NCBI GenBank assembly: GCA_023954815.1
Contig: JAGSHB010000059.1
Location: 1 to 32,010 of the forward strand
DNA length: 32,010 nucleotides
Direction of reading: 5' to 3'
Source of the DNA: Myxococcales bacterium
Lineage (GTDB): Bacteria; Myxococcota_A; UBA9042
The notes beneath the pieces were generated by a model that ran no database searches, was not told the DNA's origin, and was given only the letters and a program-made list of their open reading frames with translations. How positions within the stretch are numbered: the stretch's first letter is position 1; each line of letters opens with the position of its first letter. Of the stretch, positions 1 through 8,370 are shown piece by piece. Made by a program: the position numbers and the translations under genes.

Positions 1-1
1 C

Positions 2-712
2 GGCGGTAGCAACAAGGGCGCTGTGGGCTATCACGCGGGCCGCGAGAAGCAGCTGACCCTCGAGATCAGCCGCGTCCTCAAGCGGTACATCGAGTCACGC
101 AGCAACGTGCGGGTCACCCTTACCCGGCACGCCGATGTGGATCTGGCCCTGCGTCATCGCCCGCGCTTGGCCAACAAAATCGGCGGGGATGCGCTCATCA
201 GCGTGCACTGTAACGCCAGCGTGAAGAGCACCGTCCGCGGTATGGAAGTGTGGTTCTTGACGGCCGATAGCAGCATGCGGGTCATCCACGACATCGTTCG
301 CCGTGAAGAAGGGGTGCCGGATACGGGCCCGGAGGTCGCGCGCCAGTGGACCGCACAAGGCGTCGTTGAAACCCTGCGGCACGCCCAGGCCCATCGGGCT
401 TCGCAAGCCTTCGCCATCGCCCTGCGCCACGGCCTGATGCGTGCCCGCCCGAAGACCCGTTTTCGGGGGATCAAGCAGGATGCGTTCGGCGTGTTGAAAG
501 AAGCGCGGATGCCGGCGGTGGTGCTTGAGGTGGGCTACATCACCCATCCTGAAGAGTCCTTGGAGCTGCTCAAGCCCAAGACGCAGCAGGCCATTGCTCG
601 GGGCGTGCTGATCGGCCTATTGCGGCTCGATCAGGACCGCGAGCGTCTGCGCCGTAGCCCCAGCAAGGGCACCAACGGTCGACCTCAGGCGCGTAAGCCC
701 ACGAAGCGTTAG
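2..712 (+). CDS. N-acetylmuramoyl-L-alanine amidase (Amidase_3), 5'-truncated by window
   Basis: This is a zinc-dependent peptidoglycan amidase that cleaves the bond between MurNAc and the stem peptide L-alanine. The frame is open to the window edge. Codons from base 2 read GGSNKGAVGYH, which fits the end of the Amidase_3 zinc motif GHGGxxxGA, so the GTG at 23 is internal and the true start lies upstream. The second metal ligand is probably the Glu in GREKQLTLE. The SVHCNAS block carries the later zinc His, and VVLEVGYITHPEE carries the catalytic Glu typical of the family. A basic tail of about 30 residues follows the catalytic domain and could bind the wall or DNA-like polyanions; this is a guess. 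The gene is convergent with coaB and the two stop codons overlap by 4 bases (709-712). Any N-terminal signal peptide or AMIN domain would be outside the window. Confidence 0.9.
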   Translation, partial: GGSNKGAVGYHAGREKQLTLEISRVLKRYIESRSNVRVTLTRHADVDLALRHRPRLANKIGGDALISVHCNASVKSTVRGMEVWFLTADSSMRVIHDIVRREEGVPDTGPEVARQWTAQGVVETLRHAQAHRASQAFAIALRHGLMRARPKTRFRGIKQDAFGVLKEARMPAVVLEVGYITHPEESLELLKPKTQQAIARGVLIGLLRLDQDRERLRRSPSKGTNGRPQARKPTKR

Positions 713-1488
713 CCGCGCCCTGAGCTGAGCGATGCGATGGCGTCCACCAACGCCCGGGCCAGCACGTCGACGCTGGTGCCGCCGCCCAAACTCATGATCG
801 GCTGCCCATCAGGCCCCCGAAGCACGCCCCGGCGAATCCCCTGCCGGTAATCGACCATGTCGTTGCCAAAGACCCACTGCGCCCCAGCACGTTCGGCCAG
901 GAGGCGGGCCGCTGCGATGTGCTGCGCCTCAGTGGCACCGGACAGCAGCTTGAACCCCAGCAGTCGGGTGCTTGGACTGGCCCGCTTGACCTCATCGATG
1001 ACCTTGGCGGTCGGAAACAGCTCCAGGGTCAGCGTTTGGGCCGTACCGTTTGGGCGCGACGAGAGCTTTCCGGCTGTTTTCTCAGGCGAATAGTCGGCTA
1101 CGGCCATGGCACACGCCGCAATATCAGGCGACCAAGTCGCGGCCACCGACCTCACTTTTAGCGCGGCGTCGGCTGCGGTATCGATGGGATGAATCACCAA
1201 CGAACCCGCTGCACAACGCGCATGCCGCTCACTCGCCGCAGCCGCGATGGCCTGCAGTCGCTGCTTCAGTGCGGCGGCGCTGAGACCATGCACGTTGAGT
1301 TGCGGGGCCACTTGCCCGGGCACGCGCGCACCGGGACCAGCGATGTAGTGCACCGTCGCTCCCAGCGAGAGCCAGTGTTCGGCCATGTGCTGTGGCAGCT
1401 GGCCACTGGCGACGTTCGCGATGTGCCGCACGTCGTCGATGGGCTCCCGCGTGCCACCGGCGGTGATCAGAACAACCGGCGGACTCAC
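709..1488 (-). CDS. coaB: Stand-alone phosphopantothenoylcysteine synthetase (CoaB-type)
   Basis: The protein resembles the CoaB half of the bacterial coenzyme A enzyme CoaBC, which joins 4'-phosphopantothenate to cysteine. The nucleotide-binding start VVLITAGGTREPID, the HIANVASGQ block (Asn and SG kept), the AVADYSPE block and the following Lys in AGKLSS all fit CoaB. The usual CoaC flavoprotein decarboxylase domain is absent, so it is monofunctional. The open frame extends to a TTG at 1515, but the GTG at 1488 is preferred. It is preceded by GAGAGG six bases upstream, overlaps the uppP stop as GTGA, and puts the conserved beta strand right at the N-terminus, giving 259 residues. It is the second gene of a uppP-coaB operon. 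It could also be a paralogue next to a full CoaBC elsewhere in the genome. Confidence 0.82.
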   Translation of the reverse strand: MSPPVVLITAGGTREPIDDVRHIANVASGQLPQHMAEHWLSLGATVHYIAGPGARVPGQVAPQLNVHGLSAAALKQRLQAIAAAASERHARCAAGSLVIHPIDTAADAALKVRSVAATWSPDIAACAMAVADYSPEKTAGKLSSRPNGTAQTLTLELFPTAKVIDEVKRASPSTRLLGFKLLSGATEAQHIAAARLLAERAGAQWVFGNDMVDYRQGIRRGVLRGPDGQPIMSLGGGTSVDVLARALVDAIASLSSGRG

Positions 1489-2318
1489 GCCGCGCCTCTC
1501 AGAAGCGTCCACCAAACGAGCCCAGCGAGCAGGATGCGGTAGACGCCAAACGGACTGAGCCCCTTAGCGACGATGATGCGCAAGAACACTGAAATCGACG
1601 CCCACCCGACCACGAAAGAGGCGACGAGGCCCACAATCATGGCTTGCCAGCCGATGTGCAGACTCATCACGTGCCATTCTTTGAGCAGCTCGTACGCCGT
1701 GGCAGAACCGAGGACCGGGATCGCCAGCAGAAAGCTGAAGTCCGCCGCCGCACGGGCGCTGAGACCGGAAGCCATGCCGCCGATGATGGTCGACATGGAG
1801 CGCGAGGTGCCCGGAATGAGCGCGAAACACTGCGCCAGCCCCACCACCATGGCCTGCCGCATGGTCATTTGATCGAGATTGTCGATCGCATCTTCGCGTT
1901 TGAGCCGATCGGTAAACAGCATCACCACGCCGCCAATAGCTAGGGCGATGGCGACGGGCAGCGGCCCGAATAAGACCGCTTTGATCGCCTTGCGAAAGAG
2001 CAGGCCAACGATGACCACCGGCACAAACGCGACCATGAGATTGATGATGAGCCGCCAGCCCGTGACCATCTCCGAGACGTCATCAGAGAACACACCTGCG
2101 AGGCGCTTGCCGATGTAGCGCATATAGTACAGGCAGCAGGCGAGCCAAGCGCCGGCCTGGATGACGATATCGAACGCGTCGACAGCGGCTTTTTGATCTG
2201 CGGTGACGTCGAGCCCCAGCCACGCGCTCGTCAAAATGAGGTGACCCGTGGATGAGACAGGCACGAACTCGGTCAGCCCCTCGACGATTCCCAAAACTAG
2301 CGCTTGCCACCACTCCAT
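1485..2318 (-). CDS. uppP: Undecaprenyl-diphosphatase UppP (BacA family)
   Basis: This integral membrane phosphatase recycles undecaprenyl pyrophosphate to undecaprenyl phosphate, the lipid carrier for peptidoglycan and other surface polymers. The signature EGLTEFVPVSSTGHLIL is near the N-terminus and the second active-site motif, LIPGTSRSMS, sits in the middle. The remainder is a series of hydrophobic helices, with basic residues at loops such as FTDRLKRED. The open frame begins at 2354, but the ATG at 2318 (MEWWQALVLGIVEG) matches the usual UppP N-terminus and gives a normal length of 277 residues. The gene overlaps coaB by 4 bases, so the pair is probably translated together. It is divergent from the cyclophilin-murJ pair, with about 180 bases between the two starts. 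Confidence 0.95.
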   Translation of the reverse strand: MEWWQALVLGIVEGLTEFVPVSSTGHLILTSAWLGLDVTADQKAAVDAFDIVIQAGAWLACCLYYMRYIGKRLAGVFSDDVSEMVTGWRLIINLMVAFVPVVIVGLLFRKAIKAVLFGPLPVAIALAIGGVVMLFTDRLKREDAIDNLDQMTMRQAMVVGLAQCFALIPGTSRSMSTIIGGMASGLSARAAADFSFLLAIPVLGSATAYELLKEWHVMSLHIGWQAMIVGLVASFVVGWASISVFLRIIVAKGLSPFGVYRILLAGLVWWTLLRGAA

Positions 2319-2499
2319 GGTCCGGGGTGTAGCGCAGCGCGTGAAGCCGGGCAAGGGAATCAGGGGTCAAGTGTACGGGTTGATGGGCGAGATCTCGCCG
2401 CAGCGGCCGGTGCGCCAAAAAATGGCGGCGATGCCCGCAGACTCTACGATGACTCGTCGCGCTACCACTCGCCTGGCGATGGAAAATTGGAGCACCCGC

Positions 2500-3183
2500 A
2501 TGCCTACATCTCGCCCTCATAACTCGCTAAAAGCACAGAAAATCAAGCTGATCATGATCGCGGCGACCGCAGCATTGGCAACCGCCTGCGTCACGCCCTC
2601 TGGTTCGGAAGGGGGCGCTGTGGCTACTTCAGGCGCCGATGCGGGGGCCGATGCTGTGGACGCCGGACAGGCAGCGCCAGGCACTGTTCAGGTGATTATT
2701 GAGACGAGTGAGGGCACAATTGAAGTGTCGCTCGATAAAGAAAATGCGCCGATTACGACCGCCAATTTTGTCGGCTACGTCGGCGACAAGTTCTACGACG
2801 GGTTGCTCTTTCACCGCGTCATTGCCGGATTCATGATTCAGGGCGGCGGGATGGACAAGTCCGGTGCTCAGAAGGCGACCAAGTCCGCGATCAAGAACGA
2901 AGCAACCAATGGCCTGAAGAACCTGCGCGGAACCATCGCAATGGCTCGCACCAACGTGATCGACAGCGCCACCAGTCAGTTCTTCATCAATCTGAAGGAC
3001 AACGCGTTTCTCGATCACAAGAATGACAAAGACTACGGTTACGCGGTCTTCGGCAAGGTGACCGCCGGCATGGATGTGGTCGACAAGATCGCCGCCGTGA
3101 AGACCACAGGAAAGAGCAGTTCGCCGCAGGACAAGCCGCTGACGGACATCCTCATCAAGACCATCCGTATCAAGGGTCAGTAG
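2500..3183 (+). CDS. Peptidyl-prolyl cis-trans isomerase, cyclophilin type, lipoprotein
   Basis: This is a predicted exported, lipid-anchored cyclophilin that would isomerise Xaa-Pro bonds of envelope proteins. The N-terminus has a basic region, a hydrophobic stretch and a lipobox-like LATAC, with Cys30 as the candidate lipidation site. A linker rich in Gly, Ala and Asp precedes a full cyclophilin domain (about residues 65-227). It contains GLLFHRVIAGFMIQGGG (catalytic Arg106), FFINL and YAVFGKVTAGMDVV. The Trp that makes eukaryotic cyclophilins cyclosporin-sensitive is not seen, as is usual in bacteria. The frame is open from 2248, but the ATG at 2500 has GGAG seven bases upstream and begins the signal peptide. 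The stop is one base from the murJ start, so the two genes are probably cotranscribed, suggesting a role in folding cell-wall machinery. Confidence 0.9.
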   Translation: MPTSRPHNSLKAQKIKLIMIAATAALATACVTPSGSEGGAVATSGADAGADAVDAGQAAPGTVQVIIETSEGTIEVSLDKENAPITTANFVGYVGDKFYDGLLFHRVIAGFMIQGGGMDKSGAQKATKSAIKNEATNGLKNLRGTIAMARTNVIDSATSQFFINLKDNAFLDHKNDKDYGYAVFGKVTAGMDVVDKIAAVKTTGKSSSPQDKPLTDILIKTIRIKGQ

Positions 3184-3184
3184 C

Positions 3185-4786
3185 ATGGCCACCGGTGGCG
3201 CCTCGTCCGCTCGCACCCTCCGCGTTGTCACCATTTTGTTGGCGGCCAGCGCGCTCTTGTCGCGGCTCATGGGCTACGGGCGGGATCTACTGCTCAACAG
3301 CCTCTACGGTGCTACCGAACTCACCGACATCTACCGGGCCTCCTTCACCGTGCCCGACATGCTCAACTACCTGCTGGCCGGTGGGGCGCTGACCGTCAGC
3401 TTGCTGCCGCAGATGAGCCGAGTGTACGCCCGCCTCGACGCCGCACAGCCAGCAGGTTCCCCGCCGGTGACCCGCCACCCAGACGTCGACCGGGTCTTCT
3501 CGAAGATCGCCTCCACGTTGCTGGTCGCTGTCACCATCGGTGTCATCATCGGCGAGATCTTCACCGAAACGCTCGTCGGCAAGATCGTTACGGGCTTTTC
3601 AGCCGAAGAAATCAAGGAAACAGCGCGGTTGACGCGTATCGTCTTGCCCGCGCAGATCGCCTTTATCTTTGGCGGCCTGGTCCAGGCGACGCTGCTCTCC
3701 AGGCAACGATTTGGCGCCCTCGCTCTCACTCCGCTGCTGTACAACGGCGGCATCATCGTAGGTGGGGCCATCGGAGCGTATTTCGATGCCATCGAGGGCT
3801 TTTCGTGGGGGGCGCTGATCGGTGCTGTCGTGGGTGCATTGATCGTCCCCGTCGTCGTCGCCCGAGATCAGGTGCGTTTTCGGCCGCAGCTGCCCTCGCT
3901 CAACAAGGAGGTGCGCACCTTCCTGTGGACTGCCGCGCCGCTCATGATCGGCGTCAGCCTGACCACGGTGGACGAGTGGCTCGGGGTCCATTTTGGATCT
4001 CATCTGGCAGAGGGCTCGATCTCCTGGCTCAACAGCGCTCGGCGGCTCATGTTGGTGCCCATTGGGCTCATCGGTACCGCTGCGGGTCAGGCCACTGGCG
4101 CCTACGTCGCGCGCCTGCATGCCGAGGGGCAGCGCGACGAGCTGGCGAAGCTGCTCGGTACGTCGCTGGCGGCGGTTGCGGCGCTGTCCCTGGTCGTCTC
4201 CGCCTTCATGATGGCCGTGCCCACGCCGATCGTCGGGTTGCTATTTGAGCACGGACGCTTTGGCCCTGACGATACGTTGCAAACCGCCGCCGCCCTTGTT
4301 CCCTTGAGCGCTGGCATCGCCGCGTGGTCGGCTCAGGCGGTGCTGGCTCGGGCGCTCTATGGCGTCGGAGATACGTGGCGGCCCATGTTCGCCACATCGG
4401 CCGTGACGCTGGCTATTTTCCCGATTTATTCGTGGTCCGCGCGCTTTGGCATCGTTGGTCTGGCGGCCGCTGGCAGCCTCGGCATGCTGTTGCAGGTGCT
4501 TACGTTGGCTTGGCTCGCTCGTCGCCGTTTGGGGCTGGATGTGCGTGCCATCGGGGTAGGGGTGCTTCGCGCTATTCCGGTCGCCGCGTTGGCGGCGCTC
4601 GCCGCGTGGGGGGTGGAGTCGGCGCTCGTTGGCGAGCTGCACGGTCTCGGAAGCTCTCTGACGTACGGGGTTCGCCTCGTCTCTTCAGGGCTCGCTTGGC
4701 TGCTCGTTGTCGCCGTGATGGGAACATGGCTCGGCCTACCCGGGTTACAGACCGTGAAAGGGCGCTTGCTCAGGCGGTTTATGTAA
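3185..4786 (+). CDS. murJ: Lipid II flippase MurJ (MviN)
   Basis: This is a MOP-superfamily polytopic membrane protein that moves lipid II across the inner membrane for peptidoglycan synthesis. At 533 residues with about 14 hydrophobic segments, it has the family length. The N-terminal part shows the MurJ pattern: RLMGYGRDLLLNSLYGA, then FTVPDMLNYLLAGGAL and a SLLPQMSRV block. The region around LSRQRFGALALTPLLYN also matches the family. A polar insert of about 25 residues, rich in Pro and Ala (near residues 80-105), lies between the second and third hydrophobic segments. The ATG at 3185 follows the cyclophilin stop after one base. With uppP and the amidase nearby, this end of the window is an envelope-biogenesis neighbourhood. 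Confidence 0.93.
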   Translation: MATGGASSARTLRVVTILLAASALLSRLMGYGRDLLLNSLYGATELTDIYRASFTVPDMLNYLLAGGALTVSLLPQMSRVYARLDAAQPAGSPPVTRHPDVDRVFSKIASTLLVAVTIGVIIGEIFTETLVGKIVTGFSAEEIKETARLTRIVLPAQIAFIFGGLVQATLLSRQRFGALALTPLLYNGGIIVGGAIGAYFDAIEGFSWGALIGAVVGALIVPVVVARDQVRFRPQLPSLNKEVRTFLWTAAPLMIGVSLTTVDEWLGVHFGSHLAEGSISWLNSARRLMLVPIGLIGTAAGQATGAYVARLHAEGQRDELAKLLGTSLAAVAALSLVVSAFMMAVPTPIVGLLFEHGRFGPDDTLQTAAALVPLSAGIAAWSAQAVLARALYGVGDTWRPMFATSAVTLAIFPIYSWSARFGIVGLAAAGSLGMLLQVLTLAWLARRRLGLDVRAIGVGVLRAIPVAALAALAAWGVESALVGELHGLGSSLTYGVRLVSSGLAWLLVVAVMGTWLGLPGLQTVKGRLLRRFM

Positions 4787-4869
4787 CGCGGATCACCGAC
4801 CTTGCCGCGCGCTCTTGTGCGGCCGGGCCGGGCTCCCGCACAATGGCGAGGCCCGCACAAGGAGCTTTT

Positions 4870-5535
4870 GTGGCCAAGATCCCGATTCCAATCCGCAGCT
4901 GGTCAACCTCCCTGTGTATTCTGACAGCTCTCGTGAGTGTCGGATGTTCCACCGGGCACGTGGTTCGAACGACCGAGGCTCCCAAAGACGCCGAGGGGCT
5001 GTCCCGCAAGGCCACGGCCGGACGTCCGGGCAGGGCGCCGGTTCGCAGACCGGATCTGGCGCAGCCGCCCACTCGCAAATCTGCCAGTGCGGGCCAGGTT
5101 CCCGCCCTCTCTCCCGAGACCCTCAAGCGTCTGGCCAACTACCGGCTCGCTCTCCGCAACGCCGCTCGTCGAGACCGAGAGATGGAGCGCACCATGCGCA
5201 CCTACATGGTCATCACCCACGAGGTCTTTCGGCGGCTCCGCAGCTCGGGTGCCAGTGGTCCCGGCGCTGTCGCCTACGATCCCACGCCGACCTGGCGCTT
5301 TCAGGCCCAAGTCCGTCGGGACTTCGTATCGCTGGCGGCCCGAGCTGGCGTCATCGAGCGACATCTGGGTGATTTGGCCCAGAAAACCAACCCGAAAGCT
5401 GATCGCCGCGGCGAGCGAATCGCATTGTATCGCTCCATTTTCACCTGTATCCGCGGCGATACGTGGCACCGCTCGAAACACGGCAAGGCTTGGCTCGATA
5501 GACCGTCTTCTCAACCTGTATCTGAGCCTGCGTAG
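4870..5535 (+). CDS. Predicted lipoprotein of unknown function
   Basis: No family was recognised. The protein begins with a basic, hydrophobic signal (RSWSTSLCILTALVSVGC) whose Cys fits a lipobox, so it is probably anchored to the outer or inner membrane. After a Pro/Arg/Lys-rich linker of about 70 residues comes a compact, probably alpha-helical region with many Arg residues (LRNAARRDREMERTMRTY, then FRRLRSSGAS), and a second helical block around RRDFVSLAARAGVIERHL. The GTG at 4870 is chosen because AAGGAG (4859-4864) stands five bases upstream and the signal peptide starts at once. The frame is also open far upstream, but that part overlaps murJ and has murJ-shadow composition. It lies 83 bases after murJ and may belong to the same transcript. 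Confidence 0.7.
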   Translation: MAKIPIPIRSWSTSLCILTALVSVGCSTGHVVRTTEAPKDAEGLSRKATAGRPGRAPVRRPDLAQPPTRKSASAGQVPALSPETLKRLANYRLALRNAARRDREMERTMRTYMVITHEVFRRLRSSGASGPGAVAYDPTPTWRFQAQVRRDFVSLAARAGVIERHLGDLAQKTNPKADRRGERIALYRSIFTCIRGDTWHRSKHGKAWLDRPSSQPVSEPA

Positions 5536-5631
5536 CGCACGCGCCTGTATCACCACGAGCTGAAGATGATGCGGACGTCGGTGCGTTGTTCGACGCTGAT
5601 CGCCAGCCGTCGCGCGCGGCGGTAGCGGCCG

Positions 5632-6507
5632 ATGCCCGAGCTCCCCGAAGTCGAAACCGTACGCGCTTGGCTCGCACCATCTCTCATAGGCGCGACCCTT
5701 CAGCGCGTGCAGCTGCAGCGGCCCGATCTGCGCTACCCCATCCCAGTCGATGCGGTTCATCACCAAGTCGGCCGGGCGATTGGGGCCGTACGGCGGCGGG
5801 CCAAATACCTACTCATCGATCTCGTAGATCCGTCCAAAGCCGAGACGGAGCGCGACGGCGATGTCTCGTCCCTGCTCATTCATCTCGGCATGTCCGGGCG
5901 ATGTTGGCTTGACGTCACCCCTACGCCCGATCCGCCTTGGCGCAAGCACGAACACTGGCGCATGTGGTTTTCCCACGCGGACGGGACCGCGCTGCTGCGC
6001 TACCAGGACGCGCGCCGCTTCGGTGCCTTGGACGTCGTGCGCGATCCAGCCAGTCACAAACTGCTGACCAAACTGGGCTATGAGCCCTTCGATCCGGCCT
6101 TTTCGGGCGCATGGCTCTATGAGGCCACACGTGGTCGCAAAGTCGCCATCAAGTCGTGGTTGATGGATAGCCGCCGTGTCGTCGGCGTGGGCAACATCTA
6201 CGCAAGCGAAGCCTGTTGGCGGGCGCAGGTCGATCCGTTCAAATCGGCAGGGAAAGTCGGGCGAAAAGCTTGTGATCGGCTCGTGATTGCCGTGGTGGAC
6301 GTGCTGCAAGAGGCCATTGCGGCGGGCGGGTCAACGCTCAAGGATTTTGTCGGCGGCGACGAGAACCCGGGCTACTTCCAGCAGCGACTCGATGTGTATG
6401 GCCGAGAGGGGCAGCCGTGCCATCGCTGCGAGGATGCGGAGATCGTGGTGGCGCGCCGCGTCTTGCTGGGCCGGGCGACCTTTCTCTGTCCACGGTGCCA
6501 GCGCTAG
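5632..6507 (+). CDS. mutM: Formamidopyrimidine-DNA glycosylase
   Basis: This is a base-excision repair enzyme that removes 8-oxoguanine and formamidopyrimidines and nicks the strand by beta,delta-elimination. The N-terminus MPELPEVETVRAWL is the family signature, giving the catalytic Pro2 and Glu3 after Met removal. RRRAKYLLIDL carries the conserved Lys, and LLIHLGMSGR follows. The helix-two-turn-helix GVGNIYASEACWRAQVDP and the C-terminal zinc finger (CHRC ... CPRC) are both intact. At 291 residues it is slightly longer than usual because of two short inserts, near residues 63-75 and 90-105. An unconserved 96-base gap separates it from the lipoprotein gene. It converges on the minus-strand gene at 6511 with only three bases between the stops. 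Confidence 0.96.
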   Translation: MPELPEVETVRAWLAPSLIGATLQRVQLQRPDLRYPIPVDAVHHQVGRAIGAVRRRAKYLLIDLVDPSKAETERDGDVSSLLIHLGMSGRCWLDVTPTPDPPWRKHEHWRMWFSHADGTALLRYQDARRFGALDVVRDPASHKLLTKLGYEPFDPAFSGAWLYEATRGRKVAIKSWLMDSRRVVGVGNIYASEACWRAQVDPFKSAGKVGRKACDRLVIAVVDVLQEAIAAGGSTLKDFVGGDENPGYFQQRLDVYGREGQPCHRCEDAEIVVARRVLLGRATFLCPRCQR

Positions 6508-6510
6508 CCC

Positions 6511-6828
6511 CTACTTCATCCGCTTCTTGTAGGCTTCATTCGTCTTGCCAGCACCACCAGCGGATGTGCTGTGTGCCTGATTGCCGATCGCCTTGGCGCG
6601 CAGACTTGCGGCATCGAGCTTGCCCGTCGCTGCCTCACTGACCACGCCGACGGCGCTCTTCTTGATCACACCCTCGTGATACGACACGCCAACGAGGCCC
6701 AGGATGAGAAACACCGGCGCGAACCAGCGGCGACCGGCGTGGCGGTGGAAGTAGACGGCGAGCAGAATCACGACCCCAGCTTCCATCAGAAAGCGCGTCG
6801 TCATGTGGCTGGTGCTGATGTGGTCCAT
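6511..6828 (-). CDS. Small membrane protein, unknown
   Basis: This 105-residue protein was not recognised. Two hydrophobic segments (about residues 12-28, LMEAGVVILLAVYF, and 36-50, APVFLILGLVGVSY) flank a short basic loop HRHAGRRW. The C-terminal half is polar and rich in Ala, Lys and Gly and ends in KKRMK, so it is probably soluble or in the cytoplasm. The ATG at 6828 is used; an ATG at residue 9 is possible. It lies 30 bases downstream of the phosphoglucose-isomerase-like gene on the same strand and looks like the last gene of that operon. Confidence 0.6.
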   Translation of the reverse strand: MDHISTSHMTTRFLMEAGVVILLAVYFHRHAGRRWFAPVFLILGLVGVSYHEGVIKKSAVGVVSEAATGKLDAASLRAKAIGNQAHSTSAGGAGKTNEAYKKRMK

Positions 6829-6858
6829 GGCATTGTCCCCTGCGCGGCTAGTCGTCTG

Positions 6859-8370
6859 TCATCCTACTACTTCAGCGACCGTCACGTCATGGCCGATGGC
6901 CTGTAAGAACGCCAGTGCCTGGTCGCTACGCGTTCGGGTGAACGTCGCCAACTCCTTTTCGAGGGGGTCCGATGGCGTTGTTTCAGCGTCTCGAATGAGC
7001 ACAATTTGGCTATCGGCGCTGCTGATTGCTGACAGCTGCGCTGCGTCAGAAGTGACAACCACGGCGCTCGCCGTCGCTGCCTGCAGTCGCCGGATGAGAG
7101 CGGCCAGCCTATGACCATTGGCTTCAGTATCGGCGACATGTGACAACACGACCAACGTGTCCTTCGCTTCCCCTTCAGCCTGTCTTTTGAGCTCGTTGGA
7201 CAGCTGTCCACCGAGGGCCTTGATCGAGGGCACTGCCAATGTGCGACCGGCTTCAGATCCAGGGTTCGTTGGACGCTGGGAGGCTGAAAAATCAGGCTGA
7301 GTCACCCGAAACGCGCTGCCATCGGTCAGCTCGGAGAGGATGAGTGTGGCCATCTGCCAGCGGACGGCCTCCGACCACAGATCGTCGGCGGCCGGCATAA
7401 CCACATGGCTGGTGGGAGAGCCCGCGCCGTCGCCCGCCTCAACCAGTGAATCGTCAGGATGAGCGAATGTCGTGGAGGAAACCACGGCCGTCGAGCGCCA
7501 TTGCTCCTGCGACAGCGCCGCATCTGCCTCAGCGAGCCACGGCACCAAGCCGCCCAGTCGGGGACCAGCGCCTGCGGTCAGTGTCTCCGCAATCCAGGTC
7601 GAGAGCGCGCGCACATCTTTGCTCGTGCTGATCAGCAGGTGGCGATGGCCGACAGCCCCAGCGGCTGCCAGGAACGCTGCCAGGGTGGCCGCCGGGTTGA
7701 GATCGGCCGCTGGCTCCCGCGTCTCCGCGAGCATCTCTTCAACCCGTGCCAGGGCGTCCCGTACGACGACGCCCGCGAGCACGGCAGGCACCAAGCCAGA
7801 GACGCTGGTCGCCGTGAAGGGGCCCAAAATGTCGGCCGACTCGGTGAAGAACTCACGAAATTCAGCGCTGCGCTCCGATAGGGCTGCCCCGCGTCGACCC
7901 ACGCCGACGTAGTGCTCATTGCCGGGCGCTTGTCTGCGACAGGCGCGGTACAACAGCTCGGTCTTCGCCCAATCGTCGTCAGCGATCACCACGAAGAGCG
8001 CCTTGCCCTTGTTGGCCCATGCCAGGGCTTCGGCGATAGCGCGCGGGTGGGCCGCGGTGAGCTGACGGAGGCGCATCCCGCGCCGTCCGCGCAGGTGCTG
8101 ATCGATGACTGTCGGCCAGGAACTTTGGCCACCCAAGATCAGCGCGCGATCGTAGCCTAGCCTTTCGGTCACCCGAGCCAGCACGGTTATTCGGGGTAAC
8201 TGTTCTTGCAGCGTTGGCAGGTGGTCGAGCCAGCCGAGCTGCCGCGATTGCGGTGTGTCCAGGGCGGACAGGTTGCCGTCCCTGCGCACCAAACGCTCGA
8301 TGACTTTGTCGTCGGATAGCCGCTGTAAGGCACGAGCGATAGCGTCGTCTGACGTTGCGAGTGCATTCAT
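6859..8370 (-). CDS. Degenerate phosphoglucose-isomerase-like (SIS fold) protein
   Basis: The 503-residue protein aligns by eye along its whole length with the glucose-6-phosphate isomerase half of Tal-Pgi fusion enzymes. Shared blocks are RALILGGQSSW (79-85), SVSGLVPAVLAG (189-200), the NPAATLAAFLAAAG stretch (225-238), LSTWIAETLTAGAG (256-269), EAVRWQMATLIL (334-345) and a final segment around ELATFTRTRSDQALAFLQAI. The residues needed for catalysis look lost. The serine-rich phosphosugar loop (SKSGT type) is ADDDWAKT (130-137), and the late GPRxxHSTGQ motif is replaced by SDAAQLSAISSAD. It may bind a ligand or be structural; activity is doubtful. The ATG at 8370 overlaps the upstream HEAT gene stop as ATGA. 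The frame is open further upstream, but that part is a shadow of the HEAT gene. No transaldolase domain is present. Confidence 0.6.
   Translation of the reverse strand: MNALATSDDAIARALQRLSDDKVIERLVRRDGNLSALDTPQSRQLGWLDHLPTLQEQLPRITVLARVTERLGYDRALILGGQSSWPTVIDQHLRGRRGMRLRQLTAAHPRAIAEALAWANKGKALFVVIADDDWAKTELLYRACRRQAPGNEHYVGVGRRGAALSERSAEFREFFTESADILGPFTATSVSGLVPAVLAGVVVRDALARVEEMLAETREPAADLNPAATLAAFLAAAGAVGHRHLLISTSKDVRALSTWIAETLTAGAGPRLGGLVPWLAEADAALSQEQWRSTAVVSSTTFAHPDDSLVEAGDGAGSPTSHVVMPAADDLWSEAVRWQMATLILSELTDGSAFRVTQPDFSASQRPTNPGSEAGRTLAVPSIKALGGQLSNELKRQAEGEAKDTLVVLSHVADTEANGHRLAALIRRLQAATASAVVVTSDAAQLSAISSADSQIVLIRDAETTPSDPLEKELATFTRTRSDQALAFLQAIGHDVTVAEVVG

Noticed and set aside
2248-2499. 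Upstream extension of the cyclophilin lipoprotein frame
   Set aside because: It overlaps uppP and would bury the signal peptide. The ATG at 2500 has a good ribosome site.
4324-4869. Upstream extension of the lipoprotein frame that overlaps murJ
   Set aside because: Its composition is a shadow of murJ. AAGGAG and a signal peptide mark the GTG at 4870 as the start.
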